Assembly (NCBI GenBank): GCA_033764075.1
Contig: JANRJH010000024.1
Coordinates: 71,999-135,998, forward strand
DNA from: M3007 sp033764075
GTDB taxonomy: Bacteria; Bacteroidota; Bacteroidia; Chitinophagales; Saprospiraceae
DNA: 64,000 nucleotides
Direction of reading: 5' to 3'
How positions within the stretch are numbered: the first letter of the stretch is position 1; each line of letters opens with the position of its first letter. A model generated the notes under the pieces. The model was not told the DNA's origin, ran no database searches, and saw only the letters and a list, made by a program, of their open reading frames with translations. Made by a program: the position numbers and the translations under genes. This document shows, one piece after another, positions 24,868 to 34,056 of the stretch.

Positions 24868-27075
24868 TTATTTCGCGAAACTGATCTTTTTCAAATTTAT
24901 TTCCTCCGCCATCCCACTGCCCTGGCGTAGCTTAAAGCACTTGTTTGCCTGAACACTGGCAAACACTTCCTTTTTCTCCCCGGCTTTGGGCCAGTAGACT
25001 TCGACGGAGTCGACAACAGCGTTTGCCCCTAAACCGATATCCATGCGCAAACTGCCGGAACCAAAGCTTCCGCCGGTGCTGCAGGTGCGCCAGAGGGTTT
25101 GTTTTTGGCCGTTCGGGTAGGACACATGAACCGCAACGCGCGCCTGCAGGGCATCGCGGTTGCAGGTTTTTCCTTCCAGTAGCAGCGCCAGCCAATGGTT
25201 GGCGTTGCCAGGGTTTTCGAAAAGTATGTTGTTGGCCACGTCACCCTCATATGCGCCGCCCATGACCTCGTAGATGTCTTCGTCGCCGTCGTTGTCCAAA
25301 TCGGCAAAAGCAACGCCGTGTCCTTTTTGGATGTGTGCGAAGCCGTTGAAAGTGATTTCGTCAAACCGTTTGCCTTCTACATTGCGGAACATACGGTTGG
25401 GCACCAGGGCCTGCAGATCCGGCGTCCCGGTGCCGAGGTAAAAATCAAGCCATCCATCGTTGTCCAGATCGCCAAAATTGCACCCCATGGCGTAGGTTAC
25501 CGTTCGCAGTCCATATTCGGCGGACACGTCGGTGAAGGTGTTGTTGCCATTGTTGCGGTATAGCTGAATGAACTCACCGGGCTGGTTTTTGCCAAGCAGA
25601 TAGGCCAGAAAGGCGCCTCCGGCCTGTATTTGCGGGTCAATTTTATAACCGCAAACAAGGATGTCGTCAAAACCGTCGTTGTTAAAATCAAAAAACCAGG
25701 TGGGAAAATTAAAAAGTGTGGTGCCCAGTCCGGCACGGGCGGTTGCATCTTCAAACTTCCACTGCTGTCCCGAGCCTCCCTGGTTGATAAACAGCCGTGT
25801 TGGCCCTCCCATAACCGTGAGGAACAAATCCGGGCGCTGGTCATTGTTGACATCCCCCCAGGCCATGCCCTTAAAAAAGCCTTTCAGATCAAGCCCCAAT
25901 TGCGGCGCTACGTTGGTAAAGGTTCCGTCGCCGTTGTTTCTAAACAGTTCGTTCGGATGCTGCATTTGAGGATTCCTGGAGCGAGACTCGTTGGCGATGT
26001 ACAGGTCCAGCCATCCGTCGCCGTCATAATCCGCCCAGTTGGCCGCCTGTGTGGGGTGGAAGGAGAGCAATCCGGACTGTATGGTGACGTCGGTGAAGGT
26101 GCCGTCACCGTTATTGCGCAGCAGCGAATTGGGATGCGTGCCACCCTCCAGCCAGCCGCCGCGCAAAATGGTAATATCCCGGTCGCCGTCATTGTCATAG
26201 TCGCAATGCAAGGCATTCAGGCCGCTGACGATACCGATGAGGTTGGCTTCCCGGGTGCGATCGGCAAAGGTTCCGTCTCCGTTGTTGATGTAGAGACGGC
26301 ATTGGTCGGCAAGCCCGTAAGAAGTGACGAAGAGGTCAATGTCGCCGTCGTTGTCAAAATCTTCGGTGCATACGCCGCCGGACAGGCCCCGATCGTCAAC
26401 ACCCAGTTGACCGGCAATGTTCCGAAAGGCGATGGCGCCTTTGGCTTGGAACAGCTGGGTGGGGATACGATGGGCTGCCGGCACGCTATTGGGCCATTGG
26501 CCAATGTTCATATAGGCAATGTTGAGCAACCAGCGTGTATGCAGGTCGTCGGGATATTGTTTGAGGATGCGTTCGTAAATGGCAATGGCATTTTCCGGGC
26601 CGGCTTTGAATTTGTACACGCCTTCCTGGCGGATGGGCAGGATACAGGAAGCGTCTACCGGATTTTCGACGCAGTTTTGCACCTCCCCCAGTCGGAGGTA
26701 GGCCAGGGCGAGGGTCTCGTAGACGAGTCGGGTGTCCGGACGGAGGGTGTCGTTTATTTTGGCCACGACGTCCAGCAATTGCATGATGGATGTCTCCACC
26801 TTGCCCGCAAACAGCAATTGCTCTGCATAGCGAAATTGTGCTGCCAGGCGTTTTTCCGGCGGCAGGCTGTTCATTTGGTTGTATATGAGGTCTGCCATAC
26901 GACCATTCAGGTTGTAACATACCACCGGATCGGCATGTTGGGCAATACTGTCCAGCATGGCAATCATACGGGCGTGTCCGGCTTCATCCGAAATGCCACC
27001 GACAACTGTTTGCCGTTGGCAACTCAGCAGGCCAATCAATAACATCAAGCGGAATACCAATGATGAGAAGTGCAT
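24868..27075 (-). CDS. CRTAC1-family FG-GAP lipoprotein with ASPIC/UnbV domain
   Basis: The 735-aa protein has a lipoprotein signal ending in LLSC (Cys19). Residues about 30-200 are helical and TPR-like. Residues about 215-600 carry at least six FG-GAP/VCBS repeats with calcium-binding loops such as DFDNDGDIDLFVT, DYDNDGDRDITIL, DYDGDGWLDLYIA, DVNNDQRPDLFLT, DLDNDGWLDFYLG and DLDNDGDEDIYEV, each followed by NNGDGTF-like turns. The last 110 residues are an ASPIC/UnbV module (VSYPNGQKQTLWRTCSTGGSF). Such proteins are usually surface-exposed beta-propellers of unclear role. It is flanked on both sides by copies of the same hairpin repeat. Confidence 0.9.
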   Translation of the reverse strand: MHFSSLVFRLMLLIGLLSCQRQTVVGGISDEAGHARMIAMLDSIAQHADPVVCYNLNGRMADLIYNQMNSLPPEKRLAAQFRYAEQLLFAGKVETSIMQLLDVVAKINDTLRPDTRLVYETLALAYLRLGEVQNCVENPVDASCILPIRQEGVYKFKAGPENAIAIYERILKQYPDDLHTRWLLNIAYMNIGQWPNSVPAAHRIPTQLFQAKGAIAFRNIAGQLGVDDRGLSGGVCTEDFDNDGDIDLFVTSYGLADQCRLYINNGDGTFADRTREANLIGIVSGLNALHCDYDNDGDRDITILRGGWLEGGTHPNSLLRNNGDGTFTDVTIQSGLLSFHPTQAANWADYDGDGWLDLYIANESRSRNPQMQHPNELFRNNGDGTFTNVAPQLGLDLKGFFKGMAWGDVNNDQRPDLFLTVMGGPTRLFINQGGSGQQWKFEDATARAGLGTTLFNFPTWFFDFNNDGFDDILVCGYKIDPQIQAGGAFLAYLLGKNQPGEFIQLYRNNGNNTFTDVSAEYGLRTVTYAMGCNFGDLDNDGWLDFYLGTGTPDLQALVPNRMFRNVEGKRFDEITFNGFAHIQKGHGVAFADLDNDGDEDIYEVMGGAYEGDVANNILFENPGNANHWLALLLEGKTCNRDALQARVAVHVSYPNGQKQTLWRTCSTGGSFGSGSLRMDIGLGANAVVDSVEVYWPKAGEKKEVFASVQANKCFKLRQGSGMAEEINLKKISFAK

Positions 27076-27092
27076 GATTCGGAATATTATAT

Positions 27093-27120
27093 TCGTCCTA
27101 CGACTATACTCGTAGGACGA
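27093..27120. repeat. Hairpin repeat, copy 2 (11-bp perfect stem)
   Basis: TCGTCCTACGA, loop CTATAC, TCGTAGGACGA. It lies 12 bases past the stop of the universal stress protein gene and 17 bases before the ATG of the FG-GAP lipoprotein gene, both on the minus strand. The core is identical to copy 1; the outer four base pairs of copy 1 are lost here. Confidence 0.85.
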
Positions 27121-27132
27121 CTTTTTGTTTTG

Positions 27133-27960
27133 CTAATGGGCGTCATGAAGGACCAAAAATGGAATTTTAGTTCGGTGTGCCAACTTCCGCGTAATGCTTT
27201 CAAAAAACAGGCGATTGATGAGCGAATGCTCATGGGCTACCGCCACCAGGGCATGGGCATCGGTGCTTTCCACAAAATTGGAGACGGCCTGGGCAATATC
27301 CCGATCATGCAGGTAATGAAAATCGCATGGAATGCCGTCGAGTCGCTGGCGAAGGGTGTTTTCGCGCTGTTCATTGCGCTCCTCACCGTGTTTATCCAGG
27401 ATGTGCACCACGCGCAGGGTGCTATTGCCGATGCCCAAAAATTGGCGGAAGGTCATCATTGATTTCTCCCCAATGGTCATGTTGTAATCGGTCGCGTACA
27501 CCACGCTGCCCGTCGGCTTGAACTGCCCACCTGTCGGAATGGCCAGGAGTGGAATACGGGTCCGGGTCATCACGCCTGCGGTGATCGACCCCAGAAGCAT
27601 TTCCTTGAGCCCGGTAGCGCCGGTGGTGCCCATCACGATCAGGTCGGCTTGCATATCCTCGGCTTCGTCGCAAATGGTGGGTACCGGGAACCCAAGTACA
27701 CAAGACGAACGCATGGGTACATCCGGAAAGCCGGCGCGCCGTTTCAGGCGCTTGAGCCAGTCGGCGAGCACCTTATTGCGCTGCGAGAGGTAGTCGTAGG
27801 TCCAAAACGCATTGTACAAGTTGCTGTCTACCCCTTCATTGGGAAAAATGACGTTAATGACCTGGACTTCGGCGCCCGTTTCTTGGGCATATGCCACGGC
27901 ATAATGTAAGGCGTTGGTAGCGCACTTTGAAAAATCGATGGGGACAAGGATTGTAGACAT
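27133..27960 (-). CDS. Universal stress protein, two UspA domains
   Basis: The 275-aa protein is a tandem UspA. Domain 1 (about 1-145) has the start ILVPIDFSKCATNALHYAVAYA and the nucleotide loop GTTGATGLKEMLLGS, a complete G-xx-G-9x-G-S ATP motif. Domain 2 (about 150-275) keeps the fold pattern but its loop (AHEHSLINRLFFESITRKLA) lacks the glycines, so it probably does not bind ATP. This mix is usual for Bacteroidota tandem Usps, which respond to stress or energy limitation. It follows the adenosyltransferase gene by 9 bases and forms a two-gene unit with it. Confidence 0.9.
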   Translation of the reverse strand: MSTILVPIDFSKCATNALHYAVAYAQETGAEVQVINVIFPNEGVDSNLYNAFWTYDYLSQRNKVLADWLKRLKRRAGFPDVPMRSSCVLGFPVPTICDEAEDMQADLIVMGTTGATGLKEMLLGSITAGVMTRTRIPLLAIPTGGQFKPTGSVVYATDYNMTIGEKSMMTFRQFLGIGNSTLRVVHILDKHGEERNEQRENTLRQRLDGIPCDFHYLHDRDIAQAVSNFVESTDAHALVAVAHEHSLINRLFFESITRKLAHRTKIPFLVLHDAH

Positions 27961-27969
27961 GTGTACGGT

Positions 27970-28521
27970 TTATGAGCGTTTGTTCCAGATCACTTCCTCG
28001 GCATGCAGATCCATTCCAATTTTGCGGGACAGCACGAAAAAGAAATCCGACAGTCGGTTGAGGTATTGCAACAGGAGCGCATCCATGGGTTGAGCAGCGT
28101 GAAGGGCGACCACCAGGCGTTCTGCCCTGCGACAAACCGTGCGACAAATATGCGCCGCAGAAACGGAAGGATGGCCACCGGGGAGAATGAAATTTCTAAG
28201 TTCCGGCAAGGTGTCGTCCATGGCGTCCATATTCGATTCCAGAAATTGTACGTCCGCCTCCACCAAATCGGGCGCCGGCAGGGGCCTGTCGGGGTCGGAA
28301 GCCAGGGCGGAACCAATGCTGAACAGGCGGTTCTGAATCTCAAACAGGACAGCGCGCAACTGCGTGTCGGTCAGTTGGTCGCGCAAAGCCCCGGTGAACG
28401 CATTCAACTCGTCGACGGTACCATACGCATCCACCCGCAGGTCGGCTTTCGACACCCTCCGGCCGCCGAACAAGGAGGTCTGACCGGCGTCACCGGTTTT
28501 GGTGTAAATTCGAAAAGGCAT
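27970..28521 (-). CDS. Cob(I)alamin adenosyltransferase, PduO type
   Basis: The enzyme transfers the adenosyl group of ATP to cob(I)alamin to make coenzyme B12. From the ATG at 28521 the product is 183 aa and starts MPFRIYTKTGDAGQTSLFGG, the ATP-binding signature of PduO/MMAB proteins. Further motifs are VDAYGTVDELNAFTG and CRTVCRRAERLVVAL. An upstream start at 28563 adds 14 residues that the family lacks. It heads a short unit with the universal stress protein. Confidence 0.93.
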   Translation of the reverse strand: MPFRIYTKTGDAGQTSLFGGRRVSKADLRVDAYGTVDELNAFTGALRDQLTDTQLRAVLFEIQNRLFSIGSALASDPDRPLPAPDLVEADVQFLESNMDAMDDTLPELRNFILPGGHPSVSAAHICRTVCRRAERLVVALHAAQPMDALLLQYLNRLSDFFFVLSRKIGMDLHAEEVIWNKRS

Positions 28522-28572
28522 TTTTTTACCGGCAAAATTCCGAAAAAAAGGTTTTGTACGCACCTGTTTGGC

Positions 28573-28580
28573 TATTTTTG
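28573..28580 (+). promoter_or_regulatory. -7 box of the YebC-family gene
   Basis: TATTTTTG is an exact TAnnTTTG match, 54 bases before the ATG at 28635. A TTTG at 28553-28556 lies 16 bases upstream, slightly close for the -33 element. Confidence 0.5.
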
Positions 28581-28634
28581 CGGCGCCTTTGACAAATGCT
28601 TTTTTTTTACCATTGCAAATAACACCAGCAAGAT

Positions 28635-29351
28635 ATGGGACGCGCGTTTGAATTCCGTAAAGAGCGTAAGTTTAAACGTTGGGCCGGTATGGCCAAAACC
28701 TTCACCCGCATCGGTCGGGAGATCAACCTGGCGGTAAAAGCCGGCGGGGCGAATCCGGAGTACAACTCCCGACTGCGATTGGCCATCCAAAACGCCAAAG
28801 CGGCCAATATGCCCAAGGCGAACGTGGAAAACGCCATTAAAAAAGCCAGCGGCAAGGACGCCGAAAACTTCCAGGAGGTGATTTACGAAGGCTACGGCCC
28901 CCACGGCGTCGCCATCCTCGTGGAAACAGCGACCGATAACCCCACCCGCACCGTGGCCAATCTGCGCATGTATTTCGACCGTGGTGGTGGCACGCTCGGG
29001 AATTCCGGTTCAGTGGCGTTCATGTTCAACCACAAAGGGGTGTTCAAAAGCAAAGCCGAAGGCCGTGACTGGGACGAACTTGAACTCGAACTTATCGACG
29101 CCGGCCTGGAAGAAATCAAACGCGAAGACGACGAAGTGGTGCTCTACACTGATTTTGCCGATTTCGGCGCCATGCAAAAGGCACTCGAGGACCGGAACAT
29201 TGAGACCACCAGCGCCCAGGCCGAATGGATCCCCACCATGACCAAAAAACTCGGCGATTCCGAAGTGGAACAAATGATCAAGCTGCTGGACAAACTGGAA
29301 GAGGATGACGATGTGCTCAACGTGTTCCATACCATGGACATGAGCGAATAG
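28635..29351 (+). CDS. YebC/PmpR-family DNA-binding or translation factor
   Basis: The 238-aa product has the family's hallmark pattern: an N-terminal basic segment (FRKERKFKRWAGMAKTFTRIGREI), AVKAGGANPEYNSRLRLAIQNAKAANMPK, YEGYGPHGVAILVE, TDNPTRTVANLR and GGTLGNSGSVAFMF. The acidic C-terminal third is also typical. YebC-type proteins were described as transcriptional regulators, and recent work ties relatives to relief of ribosome stalling at proline-rich stretches. The window contains highly proline-rich coding sequence (42329-44215), but no link is shown. Convergent with the MBL gene, 17 bases away. Confidence 0.93.
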   Translation: MGRAFEFRKERKFKRWAGMAKTFTRIGREINLAVKAGGANPEYNSRLRLAIQNAKAANMPKANVENAIKKASGKDAENFQEVIYEGYGPHGVAILVETATDNPTRTVANLRMYFDRGGGTLGNSGSVAFMFNHKGVFKSKAEGRDWDELELELIDAGLEEIKREDDEVVLYTDFADFGAMQKALEDRNIETTSAQAEWIPTMTKKLGDSEVEQMIKLLDKLEEDDDVLNVFHTMDMSE

Positions 29352-29368
29352 TTGTCGCTGCGTACATC

Positions 29369-30274
29369 CTACTCGTCAGAAATACTTTCCCTCCCCTGCT
29401 CTTCCGGTTCGTGGCGGCCTATGTTCAGGAGTTCGGGGTTCCAGGTCCAAAGACCCTGTTCATATTCCCGGCGCATAAGGGCCATGTTGTCGTGGTGGTA
29501 GTGTTGCAGTCCTCTTTGGTTCGGGTATCGGCTCCACAGTGAATCCTCGTCGAACGGGACCCCCGTGCTGATGCTCTCCCGCAGGGCATACAGGTAAGCC
29601 AGGCCCTGCTGCTGACGGTTCATCCAACCATCCATGTCGAAGACCATGCTGCCGTGGCCGGGTACCACCCGGGTGAACCAGTTTTTGTCGTGAATTGTGT
29701 TTAATTTCAGGAGCGTCGCCTCATAGGCCATACTGGAGTCTGTAATGATGGGAAATTCCAGGTCCGATAGGTAATCGCCGGCGATCAACAGTCCGAGTTG
29801 CCAGATGATCACCATCATGCTGTCGATGGTATGCCCGGGCATCAGGTAAATCGACATTTTGGTCTGCCCAACCCGAAACTGAACGCCGTCCTGATACACT
29901 AAAAAATTGCCCACCGGATATTCCACCTGGTAATTCCGCTGCAGGTAGTACTGTTCGTCGAAAGTCAGGGCCTCCTCCAACAACTCTTCCTTCCTGGGGT
30001 GGTTGGCCATGGCCTCGGTCATGAATACGCGATTGGGTGAAAAAGCCCTGAACCCAAGAATATGGTCAAAATCCGAATGCGTAAACAACAAATAAAGCGG
30101 CTTATCCCCCCTCTTTTCTTCCACCAACTGCTGTATTGCCCTGATTTCCTCCGGCAAAATGCCCGGATCAAACACCATGACTACATCGTCCGTGTGTACC
30201 ACCGTAGTGTTCATTCGGAAAAGCGCACTCTGAAGGACCGTGACATTAGGGTCCCTGAAAAGGATGTTCGCCAT
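29369..30274 (-). CDS. MBL-fold metallo-hydrolase
   Basis: The 301-aa cytoplasmic protein has the metal motif HxDxDH at 66-71 (THSDFDH), a later metal histidine in PGHTIDS, the bridging Asp in IAGDYLSD and PGHGS near the C-terminus. This is a full binuclear metallo-beta-lactamase site. The substrate is unknown; glyoxalase-, lactonase- or phosphodiesterase-type activities are all possible. It is divergent from der, with overlapping promoter regions. Confidence 0.9.
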   Translation of the reverse strand: MANILFRDPNVTVLQSALFRMNTTVVHTDDVVMVFDPGILPEEIRAIQQLVEEKRGDKPLYLLFTHSDFDHILGFRAFSPNRVFMTEAMANHPRKEELLEEALTFDEQYYLQRNYQVEYPVGNFLVYQDGVQFRVGQTKMSIYLMPGHTIDSMMVIIWQLGLLIAGDYLSDLEFPIITDSSMAYEATLLKLNTIHDKNWFTRVVPGHGSMVFDMDGWMNRQQQGLAYLYALRESISTGVPFDEDSLWSRYPNQRGLQHYHHDNMALMRREYEQGLWTWNPELLNIGRHEPEEQGRESISDE

Positions 30275-30314
30275 ATTGCTTTGGATCTTTGGACTGCAAG
30301 TGCCGAAAAAGGCT

Positions 30315-30322
30315 TAATTTTG
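30315..30322 (+). promoter_or_regulatory. -7 box of der
   Basis: TAATTTTG is an exact TAnnTTTG match, 65 bases before the der ATG. A TTTG at 30288-30291 is 23 bases upstream, a little far for the -33 element. Confidence 0.5.
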
Positions 30323-30340
30323 CAGGCGTTGTCTGGGCGA

Positions 30341-30372
30341 CAAAAGTATAACACAGAAATCCCGCTACCAAA
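30341..30372 (-). promoter_or_regulatory. Promoter of the MBL hydrolase gene
   Basis: On the minus strand TTTG (30369-30372), a 20-base spacer and TACTTTTG (30341-30348) give the full phylum consensus. It lies downstream of the der -7 box and faces it. Confidence 0.6.
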
Positions 30373-30387
30373 CAACCAACTGCATAA

Positions 30388-31692
30388 ATGGGAAATATCG
30401 TCGCCATTGTCGGCAGACCGAATGTTGGAAAATCTACCCTGTACAACCGCCTCGTCGGTATGCGGGAGGCCATTACAGATGATTTTTCGGGGGTTACCCG
30501 TGATCGAAAATACGGATTTTGCGAGTGGAACGGCAAGCGGTTCACGGTGGTGGATACCGGCGGTTTCGTTCACGGCTCCGACGATGTCTTTGAAGCGGCC
30601 ATCCGGCAACAAGTGCGCATTGCAGTGAACGAGGCTGCGGTGATCCTGTTTATGGTCGACGCACAAACAGGCATAACCGACCTCGACGACAACATTGCCA
30701 AACTCCTGCGCCGGCACAAAAGGCCCGTTTTTCTGGTGGTCAACAAGGTAGACAACTACAACCGGCTAATGGAGGCCAACGAATTCTGGAGCCTGGGTTT
30801 CGAAAACGTCTTTTTCATTGCTTCCATCAGCGGCAGTGGCACCGGCGACCTGCTCGACTCCGTGGTCGAGCACATCGAAAACGTGGAGCCGCTGGAAACC
30901 GAACTCCCCAAATTTGCCATCGTAGGTCGCCCAAACGTCGGGAAATCATCCCTCACCAACGCTTTGCTGGGCGAAGAGCGCCACATCGTGACCCCCATTG
31001 CCGGAACAACCCGCGACTCCATCCACTCGCACTACAATAAATTCGGCAAGGAATTTATCCTGATCGATACGGCCGGCATACGCAAGAAAACAAAGGTAGA
31101 AGAAGACCTCGAGTTTTATTCCGTCATGCGGGCCATTCGGGCGGTGGAAGAGTCCGACGTGTGCCTGTTGGTCATTGACGCTACGCTGGGTCTCGAAGCC
31201 CAGGATATGAACATCATCCGGCTGGCCCAAAAGCGACACAAAGGGCTGGTTATCCTGGTAAACAAGTGGGACCTGATGTCCAAAGAGACCAATACCGCCA
31301 GGGACTACGAGCTGGCCATCAAAAACAAGATAGCCCCTTTTGATGATGTTCCCATCCTGTTTATTTCCGCTATGGAAAAACAACGCATCTTTCAGGCCAT
31401 AGAGGCCGCCATGGAGGTGTACGCAAACCGGGCGCGCCGCATCAAAACGTCGGAACTGAACGACCTGATCCTGCCCATCATCGAGCAAATCCCCCCGCCG
31501 TCCGTAAAAGGCCGCTACCCCAAGTTTAAGTACATCACCCAATTGCCAACCCCATATCCGTCATTTGCGTTTTTTGTCAATAATCCGAACTGGGTGCGCG
31601 ACTCCTACGTGCAGTTTCTTGAAAACCAGATTCGGAGATTATACAATTTTCAAGGTGTGCCGATAGAGGTGTACATGCGGTCAAAGTCCTGA
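30388..31692 (+). CDS. der: Ribosome assembly GTPase Der (EngA)
   Basis: Der is the double-GTPase that matures the 50S subunit. The 434-aa product has two complete G domains. G1 motifs are AIVGRPNVGKSTLYN (about residue 6) and AIVGRPNVGKSSLTN (about 179). DTGG and DTAG switch-II motifs and NKVD and NKWD specificity motifs are all present, and the KH-like C-terminal domain ends with NQIRRLYNFQGVPIEVYMRSK. Length is typical. Single gene with its own promoter. Confidence 0.97.
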   Translation: MGNIVAIVGRPNVGKSTLYNRLVGMREAITDDFSGVTRDRKYGFCEWNGKRFTVVDTGGFVHGSDDVFEAAIRQQVRIAVNEAAVILFMVDAQTGITDLDDNIAKLLRRHKRPVFLVVNKVDNYNRLMEANEFWSLGFENVFFIASISGSGTGDLLDSVVEHIENVEPLETELPKFAIVGRPNVGKSSLTNALLGEERHIVTPIAGTTRDSIHSHYNKFGKEFILIDTAGIRKKTKVEEDLEFYSVMRAIRAVEESDVCLLVIDATLGLEAQDMNIIRLAQKRHKGLVILVNKWDLMSKETNTARDYELAIKNKIAPFDDVPILFISAMEKQRIFQAIEAAMEVYANRARRIKTSELNDLILPIIEQIPPPSVKGRYPKFKYITQLPTPYPSFAFFVNNPNWVRDSYVQFLENQIRRLYNFQGVPIEVYMRSKS

Positions 31693-31725
31693 ACAGCAGC
31701 GCCTCCGGCTAAATTGCATTCGCAC

Positions 31726-32586
31726 ATGAATCTTAAACACATCACACTACTGCTCACGGCCGCCTGCATGGCCCTGGTGTTGGCCTGCGACCAGCAGGAG
31801 GACATACCGGCCTATGTTCGCGTGGAACCTTTTACCATTGATGAACCTGGCGGGGACACCCTGCACGATCTCACCGACGGCTGGTTTTACGCAGACCTGG
31901 TGTTCCTCGGCGCGTACGACCTGCCTTCAGACATTCCAGTGCTCAACGAGGGTCTGAATGAAATTCTGGTATTTCCGGGCATCAAAGAAAACGGAATCCT
32001 TGAAACACCCAACATTTACCCCATGATGACCTGGCACATAGAGGACATCACCCTCCAGCCGGGTAAGGTGACCGTGGTCAAACCGGTGGTCAGATACGAC
32101 CCTGCTGCCATCTTTGCCTGGGACATCGATCGCGGAACCTTCGACGGAAATTCCACCGTAGCCCTTGAAAACCTGGATTCAGACGCCGACCTGAATTTTA
32201 TCTTGACAAATGTAGACGGCTTTACCGGCAAATACCTGCAAATGGCCGTAGACACCGCGCACCCCGTCATGGCAGTAGCCTTTGAACCGGTTACCCTGCC
32301 CACCGTGCGCGAACGGCAGACCTGGCTGGAGATGCACTACCGGAATGAGCTCCCGTTTGTGCTTAGCCTGATCGGACAAACCACCGGGCAATCAGATGAC
32401 TATTCTCCGGTGTTTCAGTTCAACGTGTCTTCGGAATGGAACAAAATCTACATCAACCTCACCGATTTTGTCGCGTTCGATCCCCACGACAGATACCGAC
32501 TGCTGTTCAACCTGAACCTGCCCACTACCGGCGTAAATATTTCCGGAAAAGTACAGATCGATAACGTGCGTCTGGTGCACTTTTAA
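31726..32586 (+). CDS. Lipoprotein of unknown function
   Basis: From the ATG at 31726 the product is 286 aa with a signal peptide ending LVLAC (Cys about residue 21). A TTG at 31714 would add four residues and is not needed. The mature part is beta-rich and acidic, with TDGWFYADLVFLGAYDLP, GTFDGNSTVALENLD and a C-terminal segment KVQIDNVRLVHF that resembles the last strand of carbohydrate-binding-like sandwiches. I cannot name a family. It lies 33 bases after der and four bases before the sugar transferase gene. Confidence 0.7.
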   Translation: MNLKHITLLLTAACMALVLACDQQEDIPAYVRVEPFTIDEPGGDTLHDLTDGWFYADLVFLGAYDLPSDIPVLNEGLNEILVFPGIKENGILETPNIYPMMTWHIEDITLQPGKVTVVKPVVRYDPAAIFAWDIDRGTFDGNSTVALENLDSDADLNFILTNVDGFTGKYLQMAVDTAHPVMAVAFEPVTLPTVRERQTWLEMHYRNELPFVLSLIGQTTGQSDDYSPVFQFNVSSEWNKIYINLTDFVAFDPHDRYRLLFNLNLPTTGVNISGKVQIDNVRLVHF

Positions 32587-32590
32587 GCCG

Positions 32591-34012
32591 ATGTCCCGTA
32601 AAATACGACAACAACACACCTTCTATTACGGCTGTGCAGACTTTCTGATGGCCTTCCTCGCCTGGGCCATTTTTTTTCTGTACCGGAAAAATGCCGAAGG
32701 AACACCCTGGGATCCTGGCGTTTTTTCCGACCCCAATTTTTTGCTGGGCATCCTCACCATTCCCATCGGATGGGTTTTACTGTACAGCATTTTTGAACAC
32801 TACACAGACATTTACCGGCAATCGCGCCTTCGCACCCTTTCCCGCACCTTTTTTCTGAGTTTTCTGGGGGTGCTGTTCCTTTTCTTTTCATTGATGCTCG
32901 ATGATGTGGTCAGGAGCTACCACAACTACTACCGGTCTTTTTTGGTGCTTTTCAGCTTGCATTTTGCCCTGACGGCGTTTTCACGGATGGTACTCCTGAC
33001 GCGCGCCAGCCACCGGTTGAAAAAGGGTCGGGTCACCTTTAATACGCTGCTCATCGGCGGAAACCAGAACGCACTTGACCTTTATCTGGATATTGCCGGC
33101 AGACCCAAGGGGCTGGGCTACCGGTTTCTGGGTTTCATCGACACCAATGGCGGCAGCGAACAGGCCATGGCGCGTTTTCTCCCCCGGTTGGGGTTCCTGA
33201 AAGACCTGGGGCAGGTGATTGAGCAATACGATGTGGAAGAGGTGATCATTGCAGTGGAAACTTCCGAGCACAGCCGTGTAAGGGGTATCCTCAACACGTT
33301 GTTCGATTACGGCGATCGGCTGTTGGTCAAGATCATCCCCGATACCTACGACATTCTGCTGGGCAGCGTCCAGATGAACCACGTATTCGGCGCCGTGCTC
33401 ATTGAGGTCAGGCAAGACCTGATGCCGCGATGGCAGCGGGTCATTAAGCGGGGGATGGACGTAACCATCAGCGCATTGGCCCTGGTGCTGCTCAGCCCGC
33501 TGTACGCTTTCATAGCCCTCCGGGTGCGCATGTCGTCGCCCGGGCCTGTGTTCTACCACCAGGAGCGCATTGGTTTTCAGGGCAAACCGTTTTTCATCCA
33601 CAAGTTCCGCTCCATGTACGTTGACGCCGAGCATGCCGGACCCCAGCTGAGCAAGGACAACGATCCGCGCGTCACACCCTGGGGCGTCACCATGCGCAAA
33701 TACCGGCTCGATGAACTGCCCAACTTCTGGAACGTGCTGAAAGGCGAGATGTCGCTCGTAGGCCCCCGCCCGGAACGGCGCCACTTCATCGACCAGATCG
33801 TGCAACACAACCCCCACTACAAACACCTGCTCAAGGTGCGTCCCGGCATTACCTCCTGGGGACAGGTGAAATACGGATACGCTTCAAACCTCGACGAGAT
33901 GCTCCAGCGCCTGAAATACGACCTGCTGTACATCGAGAATATGTCACTTGGCTTGGATTTTAAGATACTGTTTTATACCGTGTTGGTGTTGCTGCAAGGA
34001 CGGGGTAAATAA
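32591..34012 (+). CDS. Polyprenyl glycosylphosphotransferase (bacterial sugar transferase)
   Basis: The 473-aa protein starts polysaccharide repeat synthesis by moving a sugar-1-phosphate from UDP-sugar to undecaprenyl phosphate. The N-terminal part has four membrane helices (about 15-130), then a CoA-binding-like region (FNTLLIGGNQNALDLYLDIAGRP). One further helix at about 285-305 leads into the catalytic domain: KRGMDVTISALALVLLSP, SPGPVFYHQERIG, FHKFRSMY-like FIHKFRSMYVDAE, YRLDELPNFWNVLKGEMSLVGPRPE and VRPGITSWGQV. These are the WbaP/WcaJ-type motifs. The sugar is unknown and no other capsule genes adjoin it. Confidence 0.93.
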   Translation: MSRKIRQQHTFYYGCADFLMAFLAWAIFFLYRKNAEGTPWDPGVFSDPNFLLGILTIPIGWVLLYSIFEHYTDIYRQSRLRTLSRTFFLSFLGVLFLFFSLMLDDVVRSYHNYYRSFLVLFSLHFALTAFSRMVLLTRASHRLKKGRVTFNTLLIGGNQNALDLYLDIAGRPKGLGYRFLGFIDTNGGSEQAMARFLPRLGFLKDLGQVIEQYDVEEVIIAVETSEHSRVRGILNTLFDYGDRLLVKIIPDTYDILLGSVQMNHVFGAVLIEVRQDLMPRWQRVIKRGMDVTISALALVLLSPLYAFIALRVRMSSPGPVFYHQERIGFQGKPFFIHKFRSMYVDAEHAGPQLSKDNDPRVTPWGVTMRKYRLDELPNFWNVLKGEMSLVGPRPERRHFIDQIVQHNPHYKHLLKVRPGITSWGQVKYGYASNLDEMLQRLKYDLLYIENMSLGLDFKILFYTVLVLLQGRGK

Positions 34013-34056
34013 ATATAAAATTCCCGGCGTACCTTCGAACCCAAAATTGCTCTTCC

